This document shows positions 1 through 13,100 of a DNA stretch of 64,000 nt, piece after piece; position 1 is the first letter of the stretch; every line of letters begins with the position of its first letter. Where the stretch lies: the NCBI GenBank assembly GCA_008711295.1, contig VUYV01000037.1, forward strand, positions 192,035 through 256,034. The letters run 5' to 3'. A program made the position numbers and the translations under genes. The stretch is from Anarhynchus alexandrinus. Taxonomy: Eukaryota; Chordata; Aves; Charadriiformes; Charadriidae. Under the pieces are notes generated by a model that saw only the letters and a list, made by a program, of their open reading frames with translations, made no database searches and was not told the DNA's origin.

Positions 1-1976
1 CAGACCCCAGGCACCGGTCACCTTGCAAATCCCAAAGGGGCTCTCAGTACGTTATGTCTCTTTACTACTTCCCAGCTGACAAATAGTTTTTGTTTTCCAC
101 GCATGAAGGCTAGGTATTGAACACCCAGTTACCCCTAAAATAGATTAACTAAAGCTCACTGCACATTAGTGCTGAAATAGAAATGTATGCTCAGCTCCAG
201 GAATTCATGCGATGTTCATTAGGTTGTTTTCTTAAATTGTGAACCATTTTACCCTAGTCATCACCCTGAAGCAGCAGTTCTACTATAAAGAGGTTTTTTA
301 GCAAGATGGGTCTTTACCCAATCAACTGAACACGAATTTAGGAGATCCAAGACACAGAGTAAGTCAGATCCTGGCTGTTACACAGGCACCATTTACTACA
401 GGAAGACACACAGTTGCTCTTTGCTTCCACTTCAGAGTCAATCTCTGCAACGATCAGCAACAAAAATACTCCTGATTTAACCCCACTAATGGAAGGGCTG
501 AGGCCACAGACTGACTTCAAACTTTACTTCTACAGCATGGCCTGGAAGCCTCCCACCCCTTAAGTATGTCAAGCTACATACTTTATCCTCTATGCCCTCT
601 TTTCTATAAAATAGGGGGGTCATTCATAACATGAACAGATGAACTATTTCAGGCCCTCTTTCTTAATACTTCTGTGTTTCCAAATCCTTTTTCCCCATTT
701 TTACTTATTCAAGTTCTTGTAAGTTTTGACCTACATTTCAGAGACTTTTCTGGTGTTCGCTTTTTGCTGATGCCTCTCAGTCCAATGTAAGATTGGCATC
801 ATGGAAAACATTCTAGTTCTCTATTACATTGCATGGGACTTTTCCTTTTAAAAAATGGATGCTGACATAGTGTGATGAACTTGTTTTCCTTTGGATTGCT
901 TCATCTCCCATATTGCTACCCCTACACTTCATGGGCATTTCTGTCATAATTGTTGATATACTCACATACAATTATACAATTATGAGAGAAGCTGTCCCAT
1001 AAAAAAAAAAATCCAGTCAAATGCAAAACACAGCTAACATGGACACTTTCATTCATTTTCTTGTATGGAAGATTTTGGCAAGACACAGCGTAACTACTTA
1101 GACAAGACACTCCATGGTCAAGTGAATGCACGTATGATTAAATGACAGCGCAAGTTTTACTGGCTTTATTTACTTGTTGAATGGCAAAACATCAATAGAA
1201 TCCATTTAGTGGACTCTTCAGATTCTATTTATTAACTTGATTTTTTTTCCCCTCGACACATCATCAATAGCACGTTAGTTGCTCGTTTTGTGCGGGAGAC
1301 AGGAAGCTGGCAGACAGAAGCAAGCAAAAATACCAGCTCCTTCTTTCCCTCTCAGGGATCCCTGAGTGCTGGCAAGCATCCCTACCAGCAAGCTTTTGAA
1401 AAGAGAGCTGGACTTGGACCCTACAAGAACTGAAGCATGTGCTTAAGCTTGGCAATTAAATAGTTCCATAGAAAGTCACAGAACAAGTCATGGGCAGTCT
1501 TTGAAGGATTTGGGACTTAAAAGTACAGAAGATACACAGTACCCAAAGTGCAAAGTTTGCAATAACTGGGATTTATTAACTTTATCACAAAAAATGTGAT
1601 TTCTTCTACCATATCAGTAAAAATATAATGTATTTTTTAACGCAGATGTAATGGCTTTTAGAAGTTAACAAGAAGAAAAACAATTAAAACCAGCTAACAA
1701 GATTTTACAAGATATCTCTCAGTTTAAGGATGACAAAAAGGTGACAGAGACTAGGGATAAAGGAGCAATATTCCAACAAGACAACAGTATGGACAGCTTT
1801 GCTTAAAATACGCCACATATGCTTTATAACATCACCAGAGGATACCTGTCAAGACTGACATTCGTGATCCACTGACAGCAAGAGATACCTTCAGGGTGAT
1901 GTTCTACACCTGCCTTTAGTGTATATACAAATCAAATGTTACAGAGATATTATACCAGTAAAAAAAATTAACTTTT

Positions 1977-1999
1977 TGTGTGTGTGTGTGTGTGCGCGC
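1977..1999. repeat. (TG)n microsatellite grading into CGCGC
   Basis: About nine TG units at 1,977-1,994 are followed by cgcgc. Alternating purine-pyrimidine sequence of this kind can adopt Z-DNA. It lies 130 bases from a G-quadruplex motif. Confidence 0.95.
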
Positions 2000-2129
2000 T
2001 GGCTGTATTATTTCCTTTCTGGTTCTGGAAACATTAATCAAAGAGTCACAGTTTTCTTGGATGTTTTATAAATATGTAATCCTAATAAGGCTTCAGAGAA
2101 AAAAAGATTCCTTAAGAAAAGAACCGGAT

Positions 2130-2163
2130 GGGGGAGGGAGCAGGGGGAAGAGGGGAGTGGGGG
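2130..2163 (+). other. G-quadruplex motif (five G-runs)
   Basis: Five G-runs of lengths 5, 3, 5, 4 and 5 on the plus strand are separated by loops of 1, 4, 4 and 3 bases. This satisfies the standard four-run rule with one run to spare. No function is implied. Confidence 0.8.
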
Positions 2164-2358
2164 AAAAGAATGATTGTTTAGCTTTTTATGGCATACATTT
2201 CTATTTCAATTACACAACTGTATGCACGTGTTCATTAACAACAAATGTTTGATTACCTTCATTAAGTTTTATTTTCCTCTTATCTTCCTCTGTCACTTAC
2301 AAAGCCTGATAGAGACACGTGACCAGCTTTTGCAGTCCTAATTTTGGGACTATCTCAC

Positions 2359-2400
2359 CTTATGGTTGATCTGTCACCAAGAACGTTGCTAGTGCTTGTG
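2359..2400 (-). CDS. Low-confidence 42-base exon candidate downstream of the 6.4 kb start
   Basis: The segment has a very good acceptor on the minus strand (gtgcagcttttttcag) and a good donor (CATAAG then gtgaga). Only the frame with one leading base is open. It encodes TSTSNVLGDRSTI plus two bases, a serine/threonine-rich peptide typical of disordered N-termini. It would join in phase to the segment ending at 6,441. A second donor-like site (CCTG then gtgagt) lies 20 bases upstream of the acceptor, too close to form an intron with it. That shows how easily such signals arise by chance here. Confidence 0.22.
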
Positions 2401-5400
2401 CTGAAAAAAGCTGCACTCACCAGGCATTCCTCAAACTATGTCCACAAACACCAAAATCCTTATAAAGGTCTTTAAAGAAGTGCTGTAAGGCACATTGTTG
2501 TAATATAGGCTAGGAAGAAATCCAAGAAGCAGAACCCCAGAGATATGATTTGTGAGTATGGTGTAGTCTCTGTTGGAAGATTCTCCATGGAATAATGTCT
2601 GAAGTTCAGCAACACGCATCTTATTTCCATGAGGACAGTGAAAGGAATTTCTGTTTTCCTGTTACCTTAAAACTACACCTCCTGGAGTCCAGCTGGGACC
2701 CTCAGATGACTCCATGCAGATTACTAGGTACAAAGGAGCACAGGGAAAAAATCAAGTGGATCTTCCACACTTTCTACTCTATTTTACTTTATCTAAATTC
2801 TCTACTACTTTATAACAACAAATACCAAACAGAGAAAAGAGGACTGAACTATGACACTAATGGCGCTTGGTGTTTTGGTGGCTACTGAGTCAATGAACTG
2901 AGCCATTTCAACAAAGAAGCAGGAGACTAGGAAATGAGCTCATGTTCTCACAGGTCTAGTGGGCTGAAGAGGTATTTGACTTCTGAAATAAAAGTAAAAG
3001 GAGATTGCTGACAGTAAAATACACCTACATAAATACAAAATGCTTTTTGAAAAAATAAATTTCTTTTACCTCTGGAATAACTCAATTAGGATATTTCTAT
3101 CATGAAGGACAAAAACTAGTTGGCACTAATTACTGACCAGTCAGTGAATATATTCTTTATTGTTTCACAGCAGAAAGCCATTAATGAGCTTTCTAACTTT
3201 CAGAAATGTGATGGTTTAATGGGGGACATGCTGAGACTCAGTGGAGTCCTGTTTGCTAGCAGAGGTTTGGGATAGAACTGTCACCACACAAAATGCTTAG
3301 CAACACAGCAACAAGTTTTACTTAATTTATAATGACACTCTTTTCCATCTCCATAAATGGTTTTAAATTATTCCTTATTCTCTTAAACTCAGATCTGAGT
3401 TGTTTGCTTTCTTTGTTCTCTGATACATAAAATTAGACCCCAAGTTCATTAAAAGAATGTCAACAGCACTTTTTTGAATTTCTAGCTTAAATGAATCTTT
3501 CATGCCTACCAAAGAGGAATAAAAGCAACATATAAGAAAAGTCAGTAGATTTTAAACTTCAGCTCTACCCTTTCTCTGCTCATTCACACATGCACAAAAA
3601 ATAAGATGTTCTCTGGGTTTTTTTTAATGCAAATAAATAAACCATGTTTTGTCTAGTATGAAAAGTACTTTATGTTGAACAACTGTACTCACCATTAGCA
3701 CGATATCAGGATGCTTCAAATTAAAAAAAAAGGGGGGTATATAAATTTGTTACTAATGTTTACTCGCCTTTTTTATGTGCATATAATTTAGTTTTGCTTT
3801 TGGTTAATACTGTCTTAGTCAATTCTTCAGAGTTATCAGGCAGAATAGTTAAGGGCATTTCAAGTGCCAGCTCTCTCCAAATCTGCTTTTAAAATGGAAA
3901 CCACACAGACAGCAAGTGCACAGGATGGCACAAGAAAACCTCACACTGAACAAGAAAGCCTCACGCATTCAATAAACAAAAAACCTTACCTATTCTGTGC
4001 AAGGAATACCCTGCCTACATGTCCTTGTATCACTATTCCAGGCAACTGTGTTCTAAAAGATACTAAATGAACATGAATCCTTCCATGAGACGGAAGAATA
4101 TTATAAGAAATAAAGCTTAAAAAGTCATGAAGAGATATGTAATCTACTGCAAAGCCTTTTAATAATGGTTGATTTTAAATAACAATGTCTCGTTTTTCTT
4201 TCTAGTTCTCTTTTTCTTCATTCATAGAAGACAACATGAAATATAATAAAATACTATTTTACTTTGTAGGGAGTTCTTCAGCTTTTAGGAACGTTCTCAT
4301 TAAAATTAGTGAAAGACTGGCAAACCCTGCCTGCTACAAAATTGCCCTCAAAAGACACACTTAGGAACTGGATTCTATCACTACACTGTACGAGTAAACT
4401 GATTATGAAATTCAAAAGACAAAACTTAGCATAGGGCTTGACTTTTGCACTTTCCTTGTGCTCCTGCCAGAGAACACACACACCTGACTGGACCTTACTC
4501 ACCCAAGTGAGTATTTCAACCAACAGTTGGCCTGAAATTCAGTATGTAACCCAAACTTGGAGTGCTACATTAGCTACGGTTCTGGAAAACAAGAGTGTAT
4601 CATGGTTAGGCTGCCAGCAAGTGCTTGTTTTCAGTAGGGAAACTACTTGTTAAACTACAATTTGGTAGCTGTACTCTACAAAATATACTCAAAAAAGGAA
4701 AAGAGAGCAAACAGTAAAAAGAGAAAGATGGGGGAAGAAAAAAGGGTGAAAAAAAACGGGAAAAAAATGAAGAAAAATGGCAAAGTAAAATAAAGGAAAC
4801 GCTCTGTGAAAACTAGCATCATTTAGCTTGACAAAGACAGAAATAACCAGCTTTGAATACACAGAAGACATCAGCAAATAATCTATTTTCCACATCCATA
4901 ATGCAGAGTTGGTGGGTGGCCTCTGCTGACAGGAAGGAAAACGGAGGCGAAGCCCTGGAGCGCGCTCCCTCCCAGGCAGCAGTAAAGCAGCAGCAGAAGG
5001 AGGTGTCTGCCGCAGGCAGGGGCACCCAGCACCCCAGGACCCCCGGGGCTGAGGTGTGCAGGGCGATGGCACTGCTGAACAAACCCCCCAAGTTGTTGTG
5101 TGTCATCCCCCCTCACCCCATATGCTAAAGGTAAAAAAAAGTTAATCCAATTACAAAAACTAAGTGGTGTGTGATATTTCAAATCTGTAACTAAAAACAT
5201 ATTTTAAAAATGTATTTTTAAAATGTACTCAAAACGTACTGAATGCAAGTAGGACGGTCAGACAGGAATTTGGACAATCTTTATAAAAACAATCACCCCC
5301 TCCAGTCTTTGATTATGTTGTTGTTTGGTGGGTTTTTTTCCCCTCCATTTGTATGGTTTTTTCCCCAGTCTGAATGCCAGGTAACAGCCACTTATTAGGT

Positions 5401-5929
5401 AAAACCAAATCAGTGCATTTATCTTAAACTTATCAGTGCTGGAGGTGCCAACTACCAGGCTTGTGGGAATCGGCTCCTGGACCTACAAATATAACCTTTA
5501 TAAAATGAGAAATGGTTTAGGAAATGATCAAGCTTTTACTTTCTACTTTGCTGCATTCCAAATATAACCTAAGCTCTGAAAAAAAAGTCAGGACTTCAAA
5601 CACTAATTATTAATTTTTAAAAAATAACAAGATGGCCATGTGGTAGACAAACACTTTTCAAACAGACTTGCAGAGGCCAGGCACAATAAGTTCCGCTTTT
5701 TTTTTTTTCCCCCCCCTGACCAAGCTTTTAATGAAACTGGTGGATGAAATAGCAAGCCACCGACCCCACAGGAAACATTTGCTCTGTTGGGGCCACACAG
5801 TGTCTATTTGGGAGAAACACACTGTTTCTACATCAAAACAAAACACCCATGCCACTCAAAGGCAATGCACATCCACTAACCCGACTCCTGTCCAGTAGGT
5901 GAGCATTAAATCCAGAAGGAGGGGGCATG
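2401..5929. other. No supported gene; intron-like
   Basis: AT-rich sequence with the purine tract at 4,690 and a GC-richer patch at about 4,900-5,110. That patch gives overlapping low-complexity ORFs in several frames, a sign of composition rather than coding. No repeat family recognised. Confidence 0.6.
4690..4800. repeat. Purine-rich tract
   Basis: About 110 bases consist almost only of A and G on the plus strand (gaaaagagag, aaaaagagaaagatggggg, gggaaaaaaatgaag), with few pyrimidines. The ORF read through it on the minus strand is low-complexity Phe/Leu/Ser and is not a gene. Confidence 0.7.
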
Positions 5930-6440
5930 GGAAACACGCCTGCCCGAAAAGCACATCAATTTGGGAGCAGGAGGGATGGGCATGCTGCGGAGGACGGGGT
6001 CAGGGAAAACAAGGAGGAGGTATCAGAAATGCTGCTGCTACCCAGTGCCAATGGTTCCCTGTGCTGGGGCTGTGACAAAACGGCCGGTAACTGCATCACG
6101 GCACTGGTACCTGCGCTGGATATAGGAGGAGGGGGAGGGGGGCTGAAAAGGAGCCTCTGGGGTGCTGGACCCAGCAGCTGTGCCGTGGCCAGGCAGGCAA
6201 GGAGCTGCAGGGTAGCCTGGGGCTGGGCAACCTCCTGGCTGGTGCAGCTGCTGGGGCACGGAGCGAGGACAGGACACAGGTCCCACCGGCCGGCCAGCAC
6301 TCGTCCCATCACACTGAACCCGCCGGCGAGGGACTGGGCGAGGGACAGCTGTTTTAGGGCTCCGGTACCCACGTGCTAACTCCCCAGTTGCATCAAGCCA
6401 CCACCCTGTGTTTCGGGAAGAGGGAAAGGGCAGTAAGTAC

Positions 6441-6457
6441 CTGCTGCGAGAAGCCAT
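6441..6457 (-). CDS. Possible first coding segment of a second minus-strand gene, starting in a CpG island
   Basis: On the minus strand an ATG at 6,457-6,455 has A at -3 and G at +4. It encodes Met-Ala-Ser-Arg-Ser plus two bases and then meets a good donor (GCAGCAG followed by gtactt). The upstream sequence (6,460-6,500) is rich in CpG (cggcggagctgccgag), as expected for a promoter-proximal exon. Reading through the donor instead gives an ORF to 6,038 that is proline-, serine- and glycine-rich with no recognisable domain, so I prefer splicing. A 42-base candidate exon at 2,359-2,400 is phase-compatible. Seventeen coding bases are too few to identify anything. Confidence 0.35.
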
Positions 6458-6681
6458 ACTCGGCAGCTCCGCCGATCGATGCCCTCTGCAGGTGACCTGT
6501 GCGGGCCCAGAGGAGAGCCAGGGAGGTGCTCGGGGCTTTCTCCGAGCAGCCTTTCCCCACCCCCGAGCTGGGTGCTGGAGCAGAGGGAGGATGCCGAGCA
6601 GGAGCCGAGCCCCGGCAGCAGGTGAAGGGGTTGGAGGTTGTTTACCTCCAAACCGGCCCCAGCCCCGGGGGTTCTAAACTG

Positions 6682-6792
6682 NNNNNNNNNNNNNNNNNNN
6701 NNNNNNNNNNNNNNNNNNNNNNNNNNNNNNNNNNNNNNNNNNNNNNNNNNNNNNNNNNNNNNNNNNNNNNNNNNNNNNNNNNNNNNNNNNNN
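6682..6792. other. Assembly gap (111 N) in a CpG island
   Basis: A run of 111 N separates GC-rich flanks. The right flank starts with a G-rich tract that can form a G-quadruplex, a common reason for dropout. Any ORF spanning this interval is an artefact of reading N as open. Confidence 1.
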
Positions 6793-6840
6793 GGGGAGGG
6801 GGAGAAGTTGGGGGGGAGGCGGTGGCCAGGGAGGGGAAGA
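6793..6840 (+). other. G-quadruplex motif at a gap edge
   Basis: G-runs of four, five and seven are separated by one and seven bases. The seven-base run can supply two stacks, and further GGG and GGGG runs follow. It starts exactly where the N gap ends. Confidence 0.7.
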
Positions 6841-7110
6841 GAAGCACGCACCTTTTGAAAGTAAACTTAAAAAAACCCAAAACAACCCAACAACAAGCAG
6901 CAGGCACCAAGGAACTACAGCAGCAGCAGCCAGCCCACCCAAAGGGTGCGCCAAGCGGCTCGCTGGTGCAGTGGAGGGGAAAGCGGCTCATCTGCCCGGT
7001 GCAGCACAGCGCGTGTCTTCCACGGAAGAGTTCGCCTCGCAGAAACAGGTTTTGGGGGTGTAAATCACCAACATCTTTGCTCAAACGCGTTAATGTCGCC
7101 AAACAGGAGC

Positions 7111-10100
7111 CTCCACAGAAGGATGCAGTTTAAACAGTTTGAAGTAACCGGCCATAACCGTTTTCTATTAACATTATTTTTCAGATCACGTGGCTTTCTT
7201 CCAGAGTCACTTGAAAAAAAAGCAGTTGTCTGAAGACTCGAGTCTTAACCCAAACAGGCCTTTTTTTGCCTTGAGCTTCAGTTACAGTAGTGCATTTGCT
7301 ATTGCAAGATTCATTTCAGCCTTCATCAGCTGCAGAAACAACAGAACAAGAACCCCAGCAATTCACAGCTACGCTTACTTCACCAAAATGCTAAGGAGGC
7401 TCCAGTGACACCACTCCGCCAGTCAAAATTCATGGTTCATAAAGTGCAGGAGAGAAGCATTTGCTAGGGTGAGAGCCATCCTTTGGGCACTAACCACCCC
7501 AGGTACCAACCGACCGCCACAGCAGGTCTGCCCACCGCCACACACATCCCCTGGGAAAATCCGCCTGGATTAGCCTAGCCTCCTCCTTCGCCTGCAGCTC
7601 CCGGAGAGCAAGGCAGGGGCATCCCTGGCTGTGTTGCTCTGTGCAGGGCAAACACAAGAGGAGCCAGGCAGCAGCGCCAGGCCTCCCTGCACATGCAGGT
7701 GAGGTTGGTCACCCAGGGGATGGACACAGTGGGACACCTGCGCTGCAAAACCTGGCCCTGCTCCTACTGAAAGAGACCTGACACACCCAGTCAGAAAGCT
7801 TCGGCATCCTTTTGCTCCGAAGCAGCATTTCTTTTTGCTGCTGCAACAGGAGAGAGCGCCAACAAACCTGGGAAGGTGGGCAGAATAAATGCCTGAAATT
7901 CAAAACACAGAGGAGGCAGAGCCCAACCTACGCTGCTTCCTCCCACGGAGGGGGGATAATGACAAACACCCGCCACAAAAGCCCTCTGCTGACGCCAGAG
8001 CAATTTATCAATGGCGTATACTTTTCCTCCAGGGACACAGACAGACGGTGAAACGCAACCACCTCTCAGACAGGAGAGGAGGGCTTGTCTGCAGTGCATC
8101 ACAGACCATAGCAACATCACAATCAAAAAAACCCCACAATTTAAAACAAGGGAGAAATTTTGACAAAGAGAATAGTTGCCCGACAGCAGTAAAAACAAGG
8201 GTCCACAACTGAGAGAGCATTCACGTACGCACCCTGAAAAAATTGCTTTGTGCTCCTGTGTGATGGAGACTACCTGAGCCTGCATGAAGAGCAGCTTTTC
8301 TAGAAAGACAGCTGTCATTCCCATGTTTTGCTGTTATTTTAATATCGTCCTAAAATGAAAATCTTTGTGATTTGTTAATTGGATCACCAGGGGTTCCCTC
8401 TAGCTTTTGCAAGTCACTAAAGAGTTAATCTCTGTGTAAAGAGCTTTAGAGCCAGTGAGATCACTGGTAAGATGGCCACAGGAAATACTTAATGAATTTC
8501 AGAGCGTGGGTACTCCCATCAGCTCTTTCCCACGAGGGCATCTGCCGTTCAGCAGTTCAGCAACAGCTTCCTCACGGAAGGGCCTAGCGGGTAAGAACTC
8601 CAAGTCAAATTGAAATTTTATGTCAAGAGGGATGCCCTGCAGTTCTGCTCACAGCCTTCAGGGGATGAGACCCTCTCAATGTCAAAAAAAAGAAAAAAAG
8701 AAAAAGTCAATCTTTTTTTACTTGCCACTCCCCAAGCTTCATTTTTATCTTTGATTAGTAGGCATACACATTGCTGTAGGATCCGGTCACGGCAGAAACA
8801 CAGGCAAGTGCTTTTGCGCAGCACGAAGCAGCACAAAAGGGGAGACGTTCCTGCAGCAGACATCGCAGGGTGAGCACAGCTGAATGGGAAAATTGTTCGA
8901 CGCTCCTTTTCACCTCTTGTTGATTGTGTCCTAGCGTCTTCTGCAAAACCGGGACAATGCGGCTGTGTCCATCGCTACTGTAATCCATTCTACGGTTTAC
9001 CATGTGCGTAACGAAGCTTTCATAATAAAATTCAGTCATAATTACTACCAGTGTCAGGGGAGCCATATACAGCTGTACGAGCAAATGAAAGAATTAGTCC
9101 CTTAATACATATTTAATAGGCCATAAAATCCTTGCACAACCCTGTATTATAGTTTGTCTACTTTTGCCCTCTTCAACTCAAGTACAATAGGCTAAGACAG
9201 TTGTCCAAACAACCCCTCGAAACAGCTCCTCCAGAAGAAGAATCAAATTAATGGCTACAGACAGTATTTACTCAGCTTTGCTCATCTTCAATATTATTAG
9301 CTCATAAATCATGGTAATGTAACCCTTATGCATCTCAGAAACAATAATAAAGAGGCTACATGAAAATGTCAAATAAAACAGGCTTGTGCAATGATCAGTG
9401 ACAGAAATACCACAAGATTGACTTGATAATAAATTCCTAGCTACTATCATATTTTCTGCAGAATCAAGCTGTTATGATCTCCTTCCATCCTCTCCTCCTA
9501 CCAAAACATAAAGTGGGTAAAGTGAAAAATTAGTGAAAAGTGAACCCTTGGAGCCTGTTCCCTGCCTGAACCTGCCCCTACCAGACTGTGGGTCAATTTC
9601 CAAGCTATTGACCTAAAATAATATCAAAAGAAATATTAAAGCAGCAGCATGTTGTCAAAATATTTTATATCTCAAGTTAGGCATAACCCAAGAAGGTAAA
9701 CAGAATGCCAGGGCAGAGCAGAGTTTTGTTAAAAAGCTGGATATAAATAAAAACAAGTTAAAAACAAACGAATTTGCACACATATATATCAGTTATACAA
9801 GTATCTCTCTTCTTTCTAAATGCAGCATTTTAAGTATCCGGAGCAAGCTTTTAATGCAGACGAGATCCCTTAGCACAGTGATTTACTTTGATCACAGAAG
9901 GAGATACAGCTAAAGGAACTTTGACTCTGCTTTTGGAAATACCACCGTCTCTCAGAACTAGGCAGATCCACAAAAAATCCTTTTGAGTCTATCAAAATTT
10001 GTAATGATTTTGAAAAGAGATGTACTATCTCAATAGACAATTTTCAAGTGCCATCTAGTGGTTATTTTAATTTTTATTTCAATTTGGTATTTAAAAATAA

Positions 10101-13100
10101 CTTTCCCCACTTTTGAAATATTGAAAAAAGTTTGTTACTTCTATCACTTACTGTTATTTTATTATGCGACTCTTGATGCTGCAATGGTAAGCAGAAGCTT
10201 AAATTAAGCCTAAGTTTAAGCATTCTGATGGACTGAATTTGGGTCAGAAGACAGATGGTTTTAGGACTAAGAAATGGAAAGAAAAAGGGAAAAAAATCTT
10301 ATATCAATCTTATCCATAGAAAAAAAACAAGGCACAAATGTCAGTTCATTATTTAGAGCCTTTTCAGTACAACTTAATGACTTCTTATCATGAGAAAATT
10401 CTGACATGTTAAAAGTCCATAAGTAATTAGGGCCTCAACTGAATGTATGAGAAAATCCTGGAGAATAAAGCATGTTCTAAGCATTTCTCACACCAGATAA
10501 AGCAAAAAATCCACAGTGCCACATCAAGAGGTTTCTGGTTTACACTCAACCCAACCTGTGATCTTCCATAGGCCCAAAACTTTGATATTCAGCTAAGTTT
10601 GGTGACTTCTCATATTAGTCTCATAATGGGAACAATTACTTCAGGTCTTCTGCCTCCCACCTCAAATATCCTCTTATTCTCAAAGTATAAGGAACTGCGC
10701 TGACTAGGTATCCCGAAAAATGGCTAAACATGCACATGGAATACAGGGAGGCATCAAGCCTACAGTGTATGGCATGGCAGACAACCTGTGGAAAACAGGC
10801 AGAGCACATCAAATTCTGAAATCAATGTATATGCAAAGAAACGTATGTGCTTGTATCTCCATCTGGAAATCCCCAGGCACAAATATGGAAGTCAGTGCCA
10901 GGTAGCCAACCAACCAATGAAAATATCTGGGCTTCCCTACAATGGACCTCTGAGAGCCTAAAAGGAAGATGTTGTTCTACTTCTGTAACATACTTTGGTA
11001 GAGCTACAGTAACATACATGTAAATTTGCCTCTATCTCTACAGAGGAAGTATTAGAACATAGAGTTTGAGACAGAGCCAGAGTTAAAAACACTGTTAGTA
11101 AACATCATCTTTATTATTTTTCTACTGAAAGACTTGTTAGCTACCTTGCTGTGGCAGAATCAAATTCACTGGGGGTGAGGGGTCGGGGGGAAGCTTAGCT
11201 CTTATTCATTCTGTCTTGAATCCAGATTTCAAAGCAATTTAATAAAAAGTGGGAACATTGATATCTTCCTAATTTTTCCAGTTTGGAAACAGAGTTTGAG
11301 AGAGACGTAACCTCACAAAAAAAAAGATCTGAAACAAATTCATGGTCAAACTGGGAAGCAAGCTTGTAACTCTGCCCCCAGCCCCAGCTCCCTTCTGTCA
11401 TCGCTCCCTTCAGAAGATGTAAGATGAAGAAACTGAAAAGAAAACCTTCACATTCAGCAATCTTTTTGTGTGCTTGTTACATGGGTAATTACAGAGACAT
11501 TAAACATCCCCAGCAAGGCACGCTTTAGATTCACCTCCAGGCGAGCCTCCATGGAGCTGCAGAATTCAGCGGATAAAGCGCACAGGCACGTAAGGCTTTG
11601 CAGGCGTACACCCCTGCCCACGCACCGAACTGCCACTGCTGACCCACCACCCGTGCAGGTGACCACTACAGGTTGTGTGTGGCGGAGCCCCAGCGAGCCA
11701 GGCGCATCACCCCATCACGGCACCGGCAGCAAAGGAGTTCGCTGGGCAACCCAAACTGCTTGTGCCGAGAAAACACTGCATGGACAAAGCTGTAAGCGTC
11801 TCACTTTAGACCTGAGCACTGTCTCCCATTCGTAATGCGCACAAGCCCTTAAACACACGGTGGAATGCGTCTATCTGATTTGGGGCTTATCCAACATCCT
11901 CAGCATAATAAACCACGTACGGGTCCTGGGAAATAGTGCAGCTACCTCTGGGCAACTAGATAAAAAGCAATGCTAAGGTTTGGAGATGCAGGAAATCACA
12001 AAGCTGCCCCTGAATACAAGAACAGGGCATACACAAGAACAGTAAGATTTCATAATGCACAGATTAAAAAAAAATAAATAAAAAATGAAGGAATAAACAA
12101 GATATTACTTAGAAAACCCTTAGAAGGAAGCTTATTATCTTATTGCAGGTGTAGCCCCAAAAAGGTGGCCTCAGCTACTCAGCACATTAAACTCTCCTTT
12201 TAACACCTAAAGCACAAAATCCAAGTATTTTAAAGTCCCATAGTTCTATATCTCGCTGCCTAATTGTTGCACTTCGCCACTGAATTTATCCGTTAAACAA
12301 AAGCATGCATTCAATTTGGAGGGCACGGAAGTTTTGGCCTACGTGGCTGCTAGCCCTTTTTTAGGATACAAGTATTTTGTGTGTTCCATCAGGTGTGTGC
12401 CCACTCAGAGCCCACGCATAAAAATGATCTGAGCCAAGTTAGCAAAGAACTTCCCTCAGGATGCCATGCAACACCAAGCCCAGGTCTACTGCTTTTTTGC
12501 AGGTAAAATGTAGATGCAGGTGAAAAATAAGCTGAAATTCTGCATGCATTTGATGGAAAAGGTCTAAAGGCCCAACCCCCACAGCTTAAGCAGATAAAGA
12601 AAAAAAAAGGAATATTTTTACTCTCTTTCATAGAATAATTTTAAAAACAGCTTTATTTGAGAGCTACATGATTAAGAGTATGAATTAGGAAATCCTGTAG
12701 AATGGCAAACTATATTCACAAAGATGAGAAGTGCGTAACTGAATGCACCCATATTTAATGGTTGGTATTTCACTGTAGTCTTATAGCCACTTTCTCCTGA
12801 AGCTTGATGGATGTTGGGCATGAATGACTTCAAACTCCAGGAAGAAAGCAAGCTACCAATAAAGTCTGTTCTTTGCCAAAGAGGTAGCTTTATGCCATAA
12901 GCCAGTTTTCAGAGTTTTTCCCTAAAAACCTCTCTCTCAAATAAGCTTCTAACGAAACCATCAGAAGTAAGCTGGGCTATAGACAATGCTCCCATTCTTA
13001 CGCAATATGCATGCTCACTAATGTTGCAAAAATGCATCACCACCTCGAGTTCTGCTGAATATAACAGTCTCTTTTAAGAAGAAAGAGACATGGCTCATTT

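Larger units (their letters stand above)
1..2358. other. No supported gene; intron-like or intergenic
   Basis: AT-rich unique sequence apart from the TG repeat at 1,977. Weak splice-like pairs exist near 14-67 and 360-460 on the minus strand, but the peptides are short and unrecognised. I see nothing else. Confidence 0.6.
5930..7110. promoter_or_regulatory. CpG-rich island with assembly gap
   Basis: GC-rich sequence with clustered CpG, for example 6,280-6,345 (cggccggcc and cgccggcgaggg) and 6,460-6,480 (tccgccgatcgat), stands out from AT-rich neighbours. It contains the 111-base N gap, as GC-rich or G-run-rich islands in short-read assemblies often do. A possible minus-strand start codon with donor sits at 6,441-6,457. 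I infer a promoter. It is less CpG-dense than the island at 50 kb, and part of its core is missing. Confidence 0.45.

Noticed and set aside
338..520. Minus-strand frame ending in a stop, preceded by a plausible acceptor (gctgatcgttgcag)
   Set aside because: It could be a terminal coding exon, but the acceptor phase does not fit the upstream candidates, no polyadenylation signal follows nearby, and the peptide is not recognised.
3694..3714. 21-base segment on the minus strand encoding HPDIVLM, with gtgagt donor
   Set aside because: It resembles a kinase or ankyrin snippet. The only acceptor is an AG after a T tract, and the frame is not compatible with the nearby start at 6.4 kb. A match of seven residues is not evidence.
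4689..5200. Overlapping ORFs of 91-127 codons on both strands
   Set aside because: They arise from the purine-rich tract and a GC-rich patch; several frames are open at once, so none is specifically supported.
6376..7102. Several long overlapping ORFs on both strands around the N gap
   Set aside because: They overlap in many frames, contain N, and reflect high GC content (few stops) rather than coding.
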